Shown in pieces: positions 8,052 through 15,563 of a stretch of DNA of 60,248 nucleotides. The stretch covers positions 1-60,248 of the forward strand of contig NZ_CALLWC010000037.1 in assembly GCF_938015785.1 (NCBI RefSeq), in the 5' to 3' direction. The notes beneath the pieces were generated by a model. The model was not told where the DNA came from and searched no databases. It worked only from the letters and a program-made list of their open reading frames with translations. Both the position numbers and the translations under genes were made by a program. Every line of letters starts with the position of its first letter. Within the stretch, counting starts at the first letter, position 1. The stretch comes from an uncultured Campylobacter sp. GTDB lineage: Bacteria; Campylobacterota; Campylobacteria; Campylobacterales; Campylobacteraceae.

Positions 8052-9049
8052 AAAAGCTCCTCAAATAGCGCAAGATCCGCGCCTGCGGCAAATAAAAATC
8101 CGCGGTTTATCGGTGGGATGGCGAGCTGTCTGCACGCTTCTTTAAATTTCTTGTCCATCGTCGCTTTGATATATGGCGTTACTAGAATAAAATTTGCGCC
8201 CGCTCCGACGGCTACCTTTCCGCCTAGCACGCAGTCGGCGCCGTTTTCTAGGCAGCGCGCGCATTCGTTTCGCTGCGCCGAGCTTAGCACGAGTCCTAGC
8301 CTCTTGCAGGCAAGATCCACGCCGCGAATCTCGCCCCGGCCGCGTTTTATGAGATAAATTTTAGGCGCGGGATTAGAAATTTCGGGAGTTAAGCTTAACG
8401 CGTCAGCCGCCAAAAACTCAAAGCTCTTTTTCACGCCGCTAGAGCACTCGTTTAAAAACGGCTCGCTAAATTTAGCGCGAATAAAGCCACGCTTAAACTG
8501 CTCCGTTAAATTTGTCTCGTCGGTGAAGTATTTTAGGTTTTGCTCACGTAAAAACCGCTCCAGCTCGCACTTTCGCACGCCTAAAAGCGGACGAGCGATC
8601 ACGTAGTCATCGCGGGGCTCAAGCTCTTGCATGCCAAGTAGCTCGCTAAGCCCTGCACCGCGCCCAAGCTGCATCAAAAACCACTCGAATTTATCGTCAA
8701 ACTGATGCGCCAAAATCAAATTTTCATAACCCTGCTCGCGGCAAATTTGGCCAAAAAACTCATATCTGGCCGCGCGTGCCTCGTGCTCGAAATTTGACGT
8801 GCCCAGTCGTACGCTTTTTACGTAAATTTGTTTGTTAAATTTGACCGCCAAATACCTTGCCGAAGCGACTTCGTCTTTGCTCTGCGCGCGGACATTATAA
8901 TCCACGATCGCAAGGTCGAATTTCACGCCCGCCTCGTTTAAAAGGTAAAAAAGCGCCGTGCTATCGACGCCGTGCGAAAAAGCAAGCAGATTTTTGCCAG
9001 CCCGCAGCAAGGCTAGAATTTTGCTTGGAATTTCGGGCGAGTTTTTCAT
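8048..9049 (-). CDS. tilS: tRNA(Ile)-lysidine synthase TilS, 333 aa
   Basis: ATP-dependent ligase that modifies C34 of the CAU-anticodon tRNA(Ile) to lysidine, changing both amino-acid identity and decoding. The PP-loop is SHGVDS at residues 25-30 (family SGGxDS, here with His in the second place). The following DYNVRAQS and LAHQFDD blocks are family hallmarks. The C-terminal part is short, as in other Campylobacterota TilS. It overlaps both neighbours by ATGA (rimO upstream, metallophosphoesterase downstream), so translation is coupled. Confidence 0.94.
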   Translation of the reverse strand: MKNSPEIPSKILALLRAGKNLLAFSHGVDSTALFYLLNEAGVKFDLAIVDYNVRAQSKDEVASARYLAVKFNKQIYVKSVRLGTSNFEHEARAARYEFFGQICREQGYENLILAHQFDDKFEWFLMQLGRGAGLSELLGMQELEPRDDYVIARPLLGVRKCELERFLREQNLKYFTDETNLTEQFKRGFIRAKFSEPFLNECSSGVKKSFEFLAADALSLTPEISNPAPKIYLIKRGRGEIRGVDLACKRLGLVLSSAQRNECARCLENGADCVLGGKVAVGAGANFILVTPYIKATMDKKFKEACRQLAIPPINRGFLFAAGADLALFEELL

Positions 9050-10557
9050 CGTCCTTGCGAGCTTTTTAGCACTCGCGCAAGCAGCCTATCGCCCGCAAAT
9101 TCCGTGATTTCGCACTCGTATAGACCGCCTACTTTTAGATTTTGCACGCAGCTTTCGTTGATTAAAATTTCGCCGTCGATGTCCTTGTCCCATGAAAGAG
9201 GCTTGGCGCCGTAAAAAAACTCGCCCTCGCTGCTGGCACCTTCGATTATTAGGGGCATCTTTTTGCCTACGAGCGCGTGCATGCTGCTATCTATCGCTTC
9301 GCGCGTGATTTTTTCGATTTTATTCAGACGGCGACTAATTGTCCGTGCGGGGATCTGCGGCATCGCAAAGCTCACCGTATCCTCCTCCTTGCTGTAGGCA
9401 AAAGCTGAAATTCTATCAAATTTAAACTCCTGCAAAAAGTCGCAAAGCTCGTCAAATTCTACGTCTGTTTCGCCTGGGTGTCCGACGATGACGCCCGTTC
9501 GTAAAAATGCGCCCGGCGCACTTCGCATTAAATTTAAAAGCTCTTTGATCCGCGCCGCGCTCGCGCCGCGCTTCATCAGGCTTAGCATTTTGTCGTTTAT
9601 GTGCTGAATCGGCATGTCGAAGTAATTTGCGAAAACGGGTGAGCCCACGATCGTGCGGATGAGTCGCTCGTCGGTGCTGGTGGGGTAGAGATATAGCACG
9701 CGCGCGACCTTTACGCCCTTTATTTTTTCGATGCGTTTTATCAGCGCGACTAGGTCGGCGCCCCACTCATCAGCTATTTCATCGCTCGCGCTCTCCTCGC
9801 TAGAGCCCTTGCCGCGGGTGAGCCTGCCTTGAGCGGAAATTTTATCTGCCGCGCCGCCGTTTGAGTCATCGGAATTCTGCCCGTCGCGAAAGCCCGCAAA
9901 ATTTAACTCGCCTTCGGAGCCTTTAAAATTTGATCCGCCCTTGTTACTGCGTCTTAGATCGCGACCGAAGCTGCTGGAATCCTGCGCTATAAAGCTAAAA
10001 TCGTAAAATCCGCGCGCTACCAAACTGCGTACCTCCGCTTCGATGTCCTCGATACTGCGGCTTTTTAGGCGACCTTTGAAGCTCGGAATGGCGCAGAAAG
10101 AGCATTTTTGATTACAGCCCTCTGAAATTTTAACGTAAGCGTGGTAGTTTGAGCCCGTTATCACACGCGAAGAGGTAGGCGCGGGACTTTGCAGATAGGT
10201 TTGCGGGCTGAATAAATTCTGCTTTTTTAAAATCATCTCATCGATTTTATCGTAGTCGCCAACGCCGCTGAAAATATCGACCTCGGGCAGCTCGCGCATG
10301 AGCTCATCCTTGTAGCGCTGCATCAGACAGCCCGTGACGACCAGCAGCGCGCCGCTTTTTTTCTGCTCGCTAAGCTTCAAAATCGTGCGGATACTCTCCT
10401 GCTTGGCACTTGCTATGAAGCCGCAGGTATTTACGATCATCACGTCCGCGCTAGCAGGCTCATCCGTGAGCTCATAGTTTTGCAGACGCCCGAGCATGAT
10501 CTCGGAGTCGACTAAATTTTTATTGCAGCCTAGAGAAACGAGATGGAGTTTTGCCAT
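9046..10557 (-). CDS. rimO: Ribosomal protein S12 methylthiotransferase RimO, 503 aa, with an internal insert
   Basis: Radical SAM enzyme that methylthiolates the conserved Asp of ribosomal protein S12. UPF0004 Cys11, Cys45 and Cys77 and radical SAM Cys148, Cys152 and Cys155 (in GCNQKCSFC) are present. GKIGCNKN-type N-terminus reads LVSLGCNKN, typical of RimO. A TRAM domain closes the protein. It is about 60 residues longer than usual. Residues about 202-266 (bases 9760-9954) form a Gly/Ser/Asn/Asp-rich insert between GRD and LVALIKRIEKI, where normal RimO continues directly. Reading frame and active-site residues are intact, so it is likely functional. One base separates it from panC. Confidence 0.95.
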   Translation of the reverse strand: MAKLHLVSLGCNKNLVDSEIMLGRLQNYELTDEPASADVMIVNTCGFIASAKQESIRTILKLSEQKKSGALLVVTGCLMQRYKDELMRELPEVDIFSGVGDYDKIDEMILKKQNLFSPQTYLQSPAPTSSRVITGSNYHAYVKISEGCNQKCSFCAIPSFKGRLKSRSIEDIEAEVRSLVARGFYDFSFIAQDSSSFGRDLRRSNKGGSNFKGSEGELNFAGFRDGQNSDDSNGGAADKISAQGRLTRGKGSSEESASDEIADEWGADLVALIKRIEKIKGVKVARVLYLYPTSTDERLIRTIVGSPVFANYFDMPIQHINDKMLSLMKRGASAARIKELLNLMRSAPGAFLRTGVIVGHPGETDVEFDELCDFLQEFKFDRISAFAYSKEEDTVSFAMPQIPARTISRRLNKIEKITREAIDSSMHALVGKKMPLIIEGASSEGEFFYGAKPLSWDKDIDGEILINESCVQNLKVGGLYECEITEFAGDRLLARVLKSSQGR

Positions 10558-10558
10558 T

Positions 10559-11380
10559 TTACAGCCAGATATTATCGATCAGGCGGGTTGTGCCGACCTT
10601 TGCGGCAAGCAGGATTATCGTATCGCCTTGCTTGATCTGCGAAATTTCATTAAATTTATAATCCACGAACGCTATGTAATCGACCGCTAGCGGCTCAAGC
10701 ACGCTAAGCATCTTTTCGCGGACGATGTTTAGGCTGATCTCGCCTTTTTTAATAAGCGAGCTGGCATTTAGCAAGGAGCGCGAAAGCTTAAGCGCCATAA
10801 GTTTTCCCTCCTCATCCAAATAGGTGTTGCGCGAGCTAAGCGCCAAGCCGTCGCTCTCGCGTACGATCTCACAGGGCACGATGTTTATATCCATAAAAAA
10901 GCTCTTTACCATATTTTGCACGATGAAAAGCTGTTGGGTGTCCTTTTTGCCCATATATACGTTGAGCGGACGCACGAGATTAAAAAACTTATTTAGCACC
11001 TTAAGCACCCCGTTGAAGTGCCCCGGGCGCGTTTTGCCTTCTAAAATTTCACTTATTGGCTTAGGTGCTATGATTGCTGGCTCCTCCGTGCCGTAAATTT
11101 CATCCGCGCTTGGGATAAAAAGCGCGTTCACATCGAGGCTTTCGCAAATTTTAATATCGCTCGCTTCGTTTTTTGGGTAGCTGTTTAGATCCTCGCCGGG
11201 CAAAAACTGCGCCGGATTGAGGAATGCGGAGACGATTACGATGTCGTTTTCGTTCCGCGCTCTTTTTATGAGGCTCGCATGCCCCGCGTGCAAGGCCCCC
11301 ATAGTAGGCACGAAGCCCACGCTGCCGCTTGCCGCTGCTCTGAAGCTTTTTAGCTCCTCTACGCTTCTAATGATCTGCAT
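10559..11380 (-). CDS. panC: Pantothenate synthetase PanC, 273 aa
   Basis: Catalyses ATP-dependent condensation of pantoate and beta-alanine to pantothenate for coenzyme A synthesis. It shows the nucleotidyltransferase HxGH motif in PTMGALHAGH, followed by NPAQF, the pantoate-site block EGKTRPGHFNGV and the signature MGKKDTQQL. Length is normal. It is first in a four-gene minus-strand operon with rimO, tilS and a metallophosphoesterase, behind a TATAAT at 11417-11422. The start ATG has an AGAGAG site upstream. panB and panD are not in the window. Confidence 0.96.
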   Translation of the reverse strand: MQIIRSVEELKSFRAAASGSVGFVPTMGALHAGHASLIKRARNENDIVIVSAFLNPAQFLPGEDLNSYPKNEASDIKICESLDVNALFIPSADEIYGTEEPAIIAPKPISEILEGKTRPGHFNGVLKVLNKFFNLVRPLNVYMGKKDTQQLFIVQNMVKSFFMDINIVPCEIVRESDGLALSSRNTYLDEEGKLMALKLSRSLLNASSLIKKGEISLNIVREKMLSVLEPLAVDYIAFVDYKFNEISQIKQGDTIILLAAKVGTTRLIDNIWL

Positions 11381-11416
11381 TGTTCTCTCTTTTCAATATA
11401 AAATATTAGGCTGGCA

Positions 11417-11422
11417 ATTATA
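11417..11422 (-). promoter_or_regulatory. -10 box TATAAT of the panC operon
   Basis: On the minus strand this reads TGATATAATTGCC, a TATAAT 36 bases before the panC ATG. It is the only good -10 sequence in the gap and should drive panC-rimO-tilS-metallophosphoesterase. Confidence 0.55.
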
Positions 11423-11544
11423 TCAAAAAATATTAAAGGTATAAATTAAGCGCGAAAGGGCGGTCTATTTAGCGAGCGTTAATCAATAAGTACTAAAATC
11501 TACCATGAGCTTTAGCTCTAAAATAAACTTCAAAAGGAGCGAAA

Positions 11545-11844
11545 ATGGCTACTCAAGAGACAAATTTAGATTCTTTGAAAAAAGATATCGACTCTTTAAA
11601 AGCGGATTTTAAAGAGATTATGAAGTCTATCAAAAACATAGGCGTAGAGCGTGCGGAGTCTGCTAAAGATAAAATTCTAGATCAGCTAAATAGCAATGAG
11701 ATCAAAAAATATATAGATGATCTAAGGCTCAAAGGCAAAGACGGCATAGAAAGCGTAAATGACACGATAAAACAAGACCCGATAAAAAGCGTCGCTATCG
11801 CTGCGGGCGTCGGGTTTTTGCTCGCTTGGTTGCTGAAAAAATAA
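11545..11844 (+). CDS. DUF883/ElaB-YqjD-like membrane-anchored protein, 99 aa
   Basis: Small protein with a long amphipathic, charged helix (about 1-80) rich in Lys, Asp and Glu, ending in a C-terminal membrane anchor (SVAIAAGVGFLLAWLLKK). This is the ElaB/YqjD/DUF883 architecture. In E. coli, YqjD anchors ribosomes to the inner membrane in stationary phase. The sequence IKQDPIKSVAIAAGVGFLLAWL is typical of the family's glycine-containing C-terminal helix. AAAAGGAG precedes the ATG. It is first of a three-gene operon whose order (DUF883, holin-like, small coiled-coil) mirrors yqjD-yqjE-yqjK. Confidence 0.85.
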   Translation: MATQETNLDSLKKDIDSLKADFKEIMKSIKNIGVERAESAKDKILDQLNSNEIKKYIDDLRLKGKDGIESVNDTIKQDPIKSVAIAAGVGFLLAWLLKK

Positions 11845-12119
11845 TGGCCGGCATATCTGAATTTATAGTTTCGGTAGTAGAGCTCGTAGACGCTCAAGCT
11901 AGCGATATCAGGCGCTCTTTTTTAAAGAGCGCCAACTCGGTTTTACTAAATATAATTACGGGCGTGATTTGCATTATAGGCTTGGTTTTCTTTTTGCTAG
12001 GACTGCACGCGCTTCTTGAAAAAACTATCGGAGAAATTTGGGCGTATTTTGCATGCTCCATTGCAGCTTTTCTGTGTTCTATTATCGTATATAAGGTACT
12101 TTCGTGCAAAGCGAAATGA
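11844..12119 (+). CDS. Phage-holin-superfamily-III / YqjE-like membrane protein, 91 aa
   Basis: Two adjacent membrane helices (about 32-55 and 62-84) separated by a short loop containing EKTIGEIW, preceded by an amphipathic helix with AQASDIRRSFLKSA. This matches the YqjE/DUF1469 family. No lysis function is implied, because this family is chromosomal and widespread. ATG at 11844 overlaps the previous stop (TAATG). A TTG further upstream would also be in frame but would duplicate the end of the DUF883 gene. The product probably associates with the DUF883 protein at the inner membrane. Confidence 0.75.
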   Translation: MAGISEFIVSVVELVDAQASDIRRSFLKSANSVLLNIITGVICIIGLVFFLLGLHALLEKTIGEIWAYFACSIAAFLCSIIVYKVLSCKAK

Positions 12120-12340
12120 CAAAAGAAAAGCTAAGACTAGTGGTGTCTATGCTTGAAGACAAAAAAGCCGATTGTAAAAAGTTGAAGCTAGAAGAAGCAA
12201 AGCTAAAACTGCTACTAAATGACCCTTTGCCCGATCTTTCGACGGAGCTTAAACTGATTAATCGCGGAAATATTAAGCAAGTTTTGATATCCCTAATAGA
12301 TAAATGCTTCATAATGCCTGCCTTAAATAAAATTTTATAA
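12116..12340 (+). CDS. Small YqjK-like protein, 74 aa
   Basis: Third gene of the yqjDEK-like operon. The product is short and highly charged, beginning MTKEKLRLVVSMLEDKKADC. It has a Lys/Leu-rich helix and a weakly hydrophobic C-terminus. I assign it as YqjK-like mostly by position, since similarity is not obvious by eye. ATG at 12116 overlaps the previous stop as ATGA and is preferred over the GTG at 12104, which would lengthen the overlap. Function unknown. Confidence 0.6.
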   Translation: MTKEKLRLVVSMLEDKKADCKKLKLEEAKLKLLLNDPLPDLSTELKLINRGNIKQVLISLIDKCFIMPALNKIL

Positions 12341-12362
12341 ACAACCTTAATCCAAAATATGT

Positions 12363-12368
12363 TATAAT
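12363..12368 (+). promoter_or_regulatory. -10 box TATAAT for prfB
   Basis: A perfect TATAAT lies 32 bases before the prfB TTG start, in the 59-base gap after the yqjK-like gene. AAAAAAGG at about 12384-12390 is the ribosome site. Confidence 0.6.
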
Positions 12369-12399
12369 CACGCCAAAAGCATAAAAAAGGTCTTAAATT

Positions 12400-13497
12400 T
12401 TGGATAATTACGAATACACGGAACTTTTAAAAGCCCTAAGTACTAAAGTCGAAAATATTGCAGGCGTCGTAAAACCGGAGAACATTAAAGCGCGCCTAAA
12501 AGAGATCGAGGAGCTTGAAAACGATCAAAATCTCTGGCAGGACGTCGCAAAAGCAGGCGCCATCGGCAAAGAAAAAACTAAAATTTCAAATATCTTAAAT
12601 AAATTTCTAAACGCTAAAAACGCCGTAGATGACGCGAAGGGCTTATATGAGCTGGCAAACTCGGAAAACGACGAGGAGACGATAAACTCGCTTTTTGCCG
12701 AAGCGGGTGAGTTAGAGGACAAAATCATAAATTTAGAAATTTCTATGATGCTTAGCGGCGAAAACGACGATAAAAACGCTATAGTAAGCATTCATCCGGG
12801 CGCGGGCGGTACGGAGAGCAACGACTGGGCGAGTATGCTATACCGCATGTATCTGCGCTTTTGCGAGAGAGAGGGCTTTAAGATCGAGGTTTTGGACTTT
12901 CAAGAGGGCGAGGAAGCGGGTCTTAAAGACGTTAGCTTCATCGTGCGCGGAGAGAACGCCTACGGATATCTGAAAGCCGAAAACGGTATCCACCGCCTGG
13001 TGCGCGTAAGCCCATTTGATAGTGCAGGGCGCAGACACACGAGCTTTTCAAGCGTGATGGTAAGCCCCGAACTAAATGATGATATCGAGATAAATATCGA
13101 AGAGAAGGATATCCGCATCGATGTGTTTCGCGCAAGCGGCGCAGGCGGGCAGCATATCAATAAAACCGAAAGTGCCGTGCGTATCACGCACATCCCGACG
13201 GGCATCGTAGTAAACTGCCAAAACGACAGAAGCCAGCACAAAAACAAAGAAACGGCGATGAAGGTGCTAAAATCTCGCCTTTACGAGCTTGAGCTGATGA
13301 AGCAGCGCGAAAAGGACGAGAACACGCCTAAAAGCGAGATTGGCTGGGGGCATCAGATCCGCTCCTACGTACTTTTCCCGTATCAGCAGGTTAAGGATAA
13401 TCGCAGCGGCGAGGCGTATAGCCAAACCGATGCGATTTTAGACGGCGATATAAAAAGCATAATCGAAGGCGTTTTGATTTCACAAGCGAACAGATAA
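12400..13497 (+). CDS. prfB: Peptide chain release factor 2 (RF2), 365 aa
   Basis: Recognises UAA and UGA stop codons and triggers peptide release. The SPF tripeptide that reads the stop codon is in RVSPFDSAGRRHTS (about residue 205). The catalytic GGQ is in GAGGQHINK (about residue 249-251). Length is normal. The frame is uninterrupted from a TTG start, with no sign of the in-frame UGA and Shine-Dalgarno-like site used for programmed frameshifting in E. coli prfB. It therefore lacks that autoregulation. It has its own -10 box at 12363. Confidence 0.97.
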   Translation: MDNYEYTELLKALSTKVENIAGVVKPENIKARLKEIEELENDQNLWQDVAKAGAIGKEKTKISNILNKFLNAKNAVDDAKGLYELANSENDEETINSLFAEAGELEDKIINLEISMMLSGENDDKNAIVSIHPGAGGTESNDWASMLYRMYLRFCEREGFKIEVLDFQEGEEAGLKDVSFIVRGENAYGYLKAENGIHRLVRVSPFDSAGRRHTSFSSVMVSPELNDDIEINIEEKDIRIDVFRASGAGGQHINKTESAVRITHIPTGIVVNCQNDRSQHKNKETAMKVLKSRLYELELMKQREKDENTPKSEIGWGHQIRSYVLFPYQQVKDNRSGEAYSQTDAILDGDIKSIIEGVLISQANR

Positions 13498-13517
13498 ATT
13501 TTTTTGAAAGGATGAGA

Positions 13518-13853
13518 ATGAGTGAAGATGGAATTTTGCTAGCGCTAGGATATAGCGTAAACGACGCGACGGTCGCGCAGCTGCGAGGAATTTTATCGAA
13601 GTGCGATTTTGAGGATAATGAACTTGATCGCATCGTGGGGCTGAACGATAAGCTTAAAATTTACGGCGCGCATGTGGCGATGTCTAATTCAAACCCGTAT
13701 TTTAAGATCAAAAACGACGCTACAAATGAGGAGCGCAAGACCGCTGCGGAGGAGATTATCCGCTCTTGGTCGGAAAAATTTAAGCTCAAGCTACAAAAGG
13801 TCGCGGGCAAAGAGACCTATTACGTTTTGGGTCGCCAAATTTCAAAAAATTAA
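13518..13853 (+). CDS. Hypothetical protein, 111 aa
   Basis: Not recognised. Soluble, acidic-to-neutral, with no membrane segment or signal peptide. The sequence suggests an N-terminal helical region with DDNELDRIVGLNDKL-like charged helices and a C-terminal strand-rich end (KETYYVLGRQI). Two ATGs lie six bases apart. The second (13518, MSEDG) is chosen because GAAAGG lies at proper spacing from it but directly abuts the first. It sits 20 bases after prfB and 10 before a lipoprotein gene, so it is probably cotranscribed with prfB. Codon use is ordinary. Confidence 0.65.
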   Translation: MSEDGILLALGYSVNDATVAQLRGILSKCDFEDNELDRIVGLNDKLKIYGAHVAMSNSNPYFKIKNDATNEERKTAAEEIIRSWSEKFKLKLQKVAGKETYYVLGRQISKN

Positions 13854-13863
13854 GGAGCAAAAT

Positions 13864-14301
13864 ATGAAAAAAATTCTAGCTTTGATCGCCGCCGGGGTAT
13901 TTTTGGCAGGCTGCGTTAGCAACGCACCAAAGAGCGCAGTCGATGCGCCAAAGAGCGGCAAATATTCCTTTGCCGACGTTCAAGACGGTATCCGTGCGAT
14001 GAACCTACAAGGCGGCGTCGTGCAAAGCGATGCGTGCAAAAACGGCAATGGCGCAATGTGTCTAAATTTTGCGGATTCTATGTATTCCAAGCGCGACTAT
14101 GCTTCCGCCGCCAATGCCTACAACGCCGCATGCACGCTCTCTCAAAACTTCCCTGCTTGCCAGAAGCTCGCAGCTATGTTTGAAAAAGGTGAAGGCGTGG
14201 AGCAAAATAAATTCAACGCCATTGATCTATACCGCATCTCGTGCTATTACGGCTACAAGGACGCGTGCGCAAATATGCGCCGCTTAGGATATAACGGCTA
14301 G
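13864..14301 (+). CDS. Cysteine-rich Sel1-like (Hcp-type) lipoprotein, 145 aa
   Basis: Lipoprotein with lipobox LAGC (Cys about 17). Its mature part carries Sel1-like helical repeats with paired cysteines: SDACKNGNGAMCLN, AACTLSQNFPACQK and ISCYYGYKDACANM. Spacing of two Cys per repeat is the pattern of Helicobacter cysteine-rich proteins, where each repeat is closed by a disulfide. The segment AAMFEKGEGVEQNKFNAIDLY is a typical Sel1 repeat. It should be lipidated and periplasmic or outer-membrane facing. The start is an ATG preceded by TTAAGGAGC. In H. pylori such proteins are secreted and some bind penicillin; that is family knowledge, not shown here. Confidence 0.8.
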   Translation: MKKILALIAAGVFLAGCVSNAPKSAVDAPKSGKYSFADVQDGIRAMNLQGGVVQSDACKNGNGAMCLNFADSMYSKRDYASAANAYNAACTLSQNFPACQKLAAMFEKGEGVEQNKFNAIDLYRISCYYGYKDACANMRRLGYNG

Positions 14302-14322
14302 TGCTTTTAAATTTAAATTTTA

Positions 14323-14356
14323 AAATTCCATTCCGCCGTATCGCGGGATGGAATTT
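14323..14356. terminator. Bidirectional hairpin between convergent genes
   Basis: A 14-bp stem with one G-T pair: left arm 14323-14336 (AAATTCCATTCCGC), right arm 14343-14356, six-base loop. It lies between the lipoprotein gene ending at 14301 and the minus-strand gene ending at 14436. AT-rich tracts flank it. There is no long T-run on the plus strand, so strength is uncertain. Confidence 0.5.
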
Positions 14357-14435
14357 GTTGGGTGAAATTCTATTATCTAACCGCAATGGCTAAAATTTTC
14401 CTTGCCTTTTCAATTTGCTCCATAACATACGCTTT

Positions 14436-15542
14436 TTAAAATTTAAACTTTCTAAATTCTATCTTTTCGTTGAAAATCGACATCGTACGCTGCAGGTTGC
14501 TTATATCTTTTTGCATCGTCTGCATAAAATAATCTCTCAGCTGCAGATATTCCTCTTTATTTGCCATCAAGATATTTAGTATCTCGACCTCAGCGTTTTC
14601 CTTATAAAGCACAAGCTGATCGTGAATACCGAAAAAGCCGAGGCTACCGTTGCGCAGGTGTACAATAGCCTTTGCTCCGAAAATTCCTGATGCGGCTAAA
14701 ACAAAAATACACAATATATCAGTTATGCTTTCGCCGATTGTCATATCGTATGCATCGGCGGCAAAAATTAATAAAATCCAAAGAAGTAGTGCTATTTTTA
14801 TAAACCAATTTATCCTTTGCCGCATACTGTGCCTGCAATCAAAGCTAATTATCATCGCACCTATACTATTTAATTCGAAAATTTTACGGATCTTGTTTTT
14901 GTAATAATACAGAATTTTATCGTTTTTAAACTCAAAATACATGCCGTCTTTATCCCTAATTGCGGTCAACAATGAAACCAATATAGACGGAAGCATTCGA
15001 AAAGTCTTAATACTAACGGGATTTACTATGGTAGCAAAAGTCAAAAATATAATAAAACCTATCAGTAGCGCCGGAAATTGATAAATCATAAATTCATAAT
15101 AAGTATGATCTTTTATTACTATCGGCTCTTTGTCGTAATCTCTAGCCTTGGAATTCTGCGGTAAGACGCCGCTGTCATCGGATATAAAATTTTGCTGCTC
15201 TATGTTGTTTGCACAGGCGGAATTCTGATCCGCTTCGGCTTCTAAATTTAAAGCGTCAGGAGCGGAATTCGGTGCTTTAGAATTCAGAGATTCGAAATTC
15301 GGAGGTTCAGAATTCAGGATTTCAAAATTCGAGGCTTCGAAATTTAAGGTTCTAAAATTAGAAGCTTCAAAATTTGAGACTTCGGAATTCGAGATTTCGG
15401 AATTTTGAGCTTTGAAATTCGAGACTCCAAAATTCGATGTTCCAGAATTTTCGCCGTTAGAATTTTGTTCTAAGCCTTGCTTAGGCTCTTGATGCCGCTT
15501 TTGTAGTAGCTTTCTTAATTCATCTAGCCTGCTTTGATCCAT
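14436..15542 (-). CDS. Repeat-tailed membrane protein, domain A type, 368 aa
   Basis: Family not recognised. Residues 1-31 form a charged helix (MDQSRLDELRKLLQKRH). Residues 32-91 are twelve tandem pentapeptides of the form N-[F/S]-[E/x]-x-[S/L/P], encoded by a 15-base repeat. This periodicity resembles pentapeptide-repeat beta-helices, though it is short. A spacer ends in the linker RDYDKEPIVIK (134-144). The C-terminal domain (about 145-368) has two pairs of membrane helices and soluble strands ending KIEFRKFKF, possibly PH-like. The N-terminal module is shared with the 24719 gene and the C-terminal domain with the 25828 gene. It begins 21 bases after the uvrA stop on the same strand, with GGGGGCAAG as ribosome site. 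Confidence 0.75.
   Translation of the reverse strand: MDQSRLDELRKLLQKRHQEPKQGLEQNSNGENSGTSNFGVSNFKAQNSEISNSEVSNFEASNFRTLNFEASNFEILNSEPPNFESLNSKAPNSAPDALNLEAEADQNSACANNIEQQNFISDDSGVLPQNSKARDYDKEPIVIKDHTYYEFMIYQFPALLIGFIIFLTFATIVNPVSIKTFRMLPSILVSLLTAIRDKDGMYFEFKNDKILYYYKNKIRKIFELNSIGAMIISFDCRHSMRQRINWFIKIALLLWILLIFAADAYDMTIGESITDILCIFVLAASGIFGAKAIVHLRNGSLGFFGIHDQLVLYKENAEVEILNILMANKEEYLQLRDYFMQTMQKDISNLQRTMSIFNEKIEFRKFKF
15270..15449 (-). repeat. 15-bp coding tandem repeat, 12 units
   Basis: Exactly 180 bases, 12 x 15, encode the pentapeptides of the 14436-15542 protein. Units follow AAT-TTC-GAA-nnn-TCn with drift. The homologous array at 24812-24961 has 10 units, so copy number differs by two whole units while the frame is kept. 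Confidence 0.85.
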
Positions 15543-15563
15543 TCTTGCCCCCGATAAGGCGTT

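Noticed and set aside
11844..12119. Phage holin as a sign of prophage
   Set aside because: The protein fits chromosomal YqjE in a yqjDEK-like operon, and no other phage gene is nearby.
12400..12500. Programmed frameshift site in prfB
   Set aside because: The RF2 frame is uninterrupted from its TTG start; no in-frame UGA follows a Shine-Dalgarno-like word.
15270..15449. Regular repeats resembling a CRISPR array
   Set aside because: The unit is only 15 bases with no spacers, remains in one open frame, and is shared with a paralog at 24812-24961.
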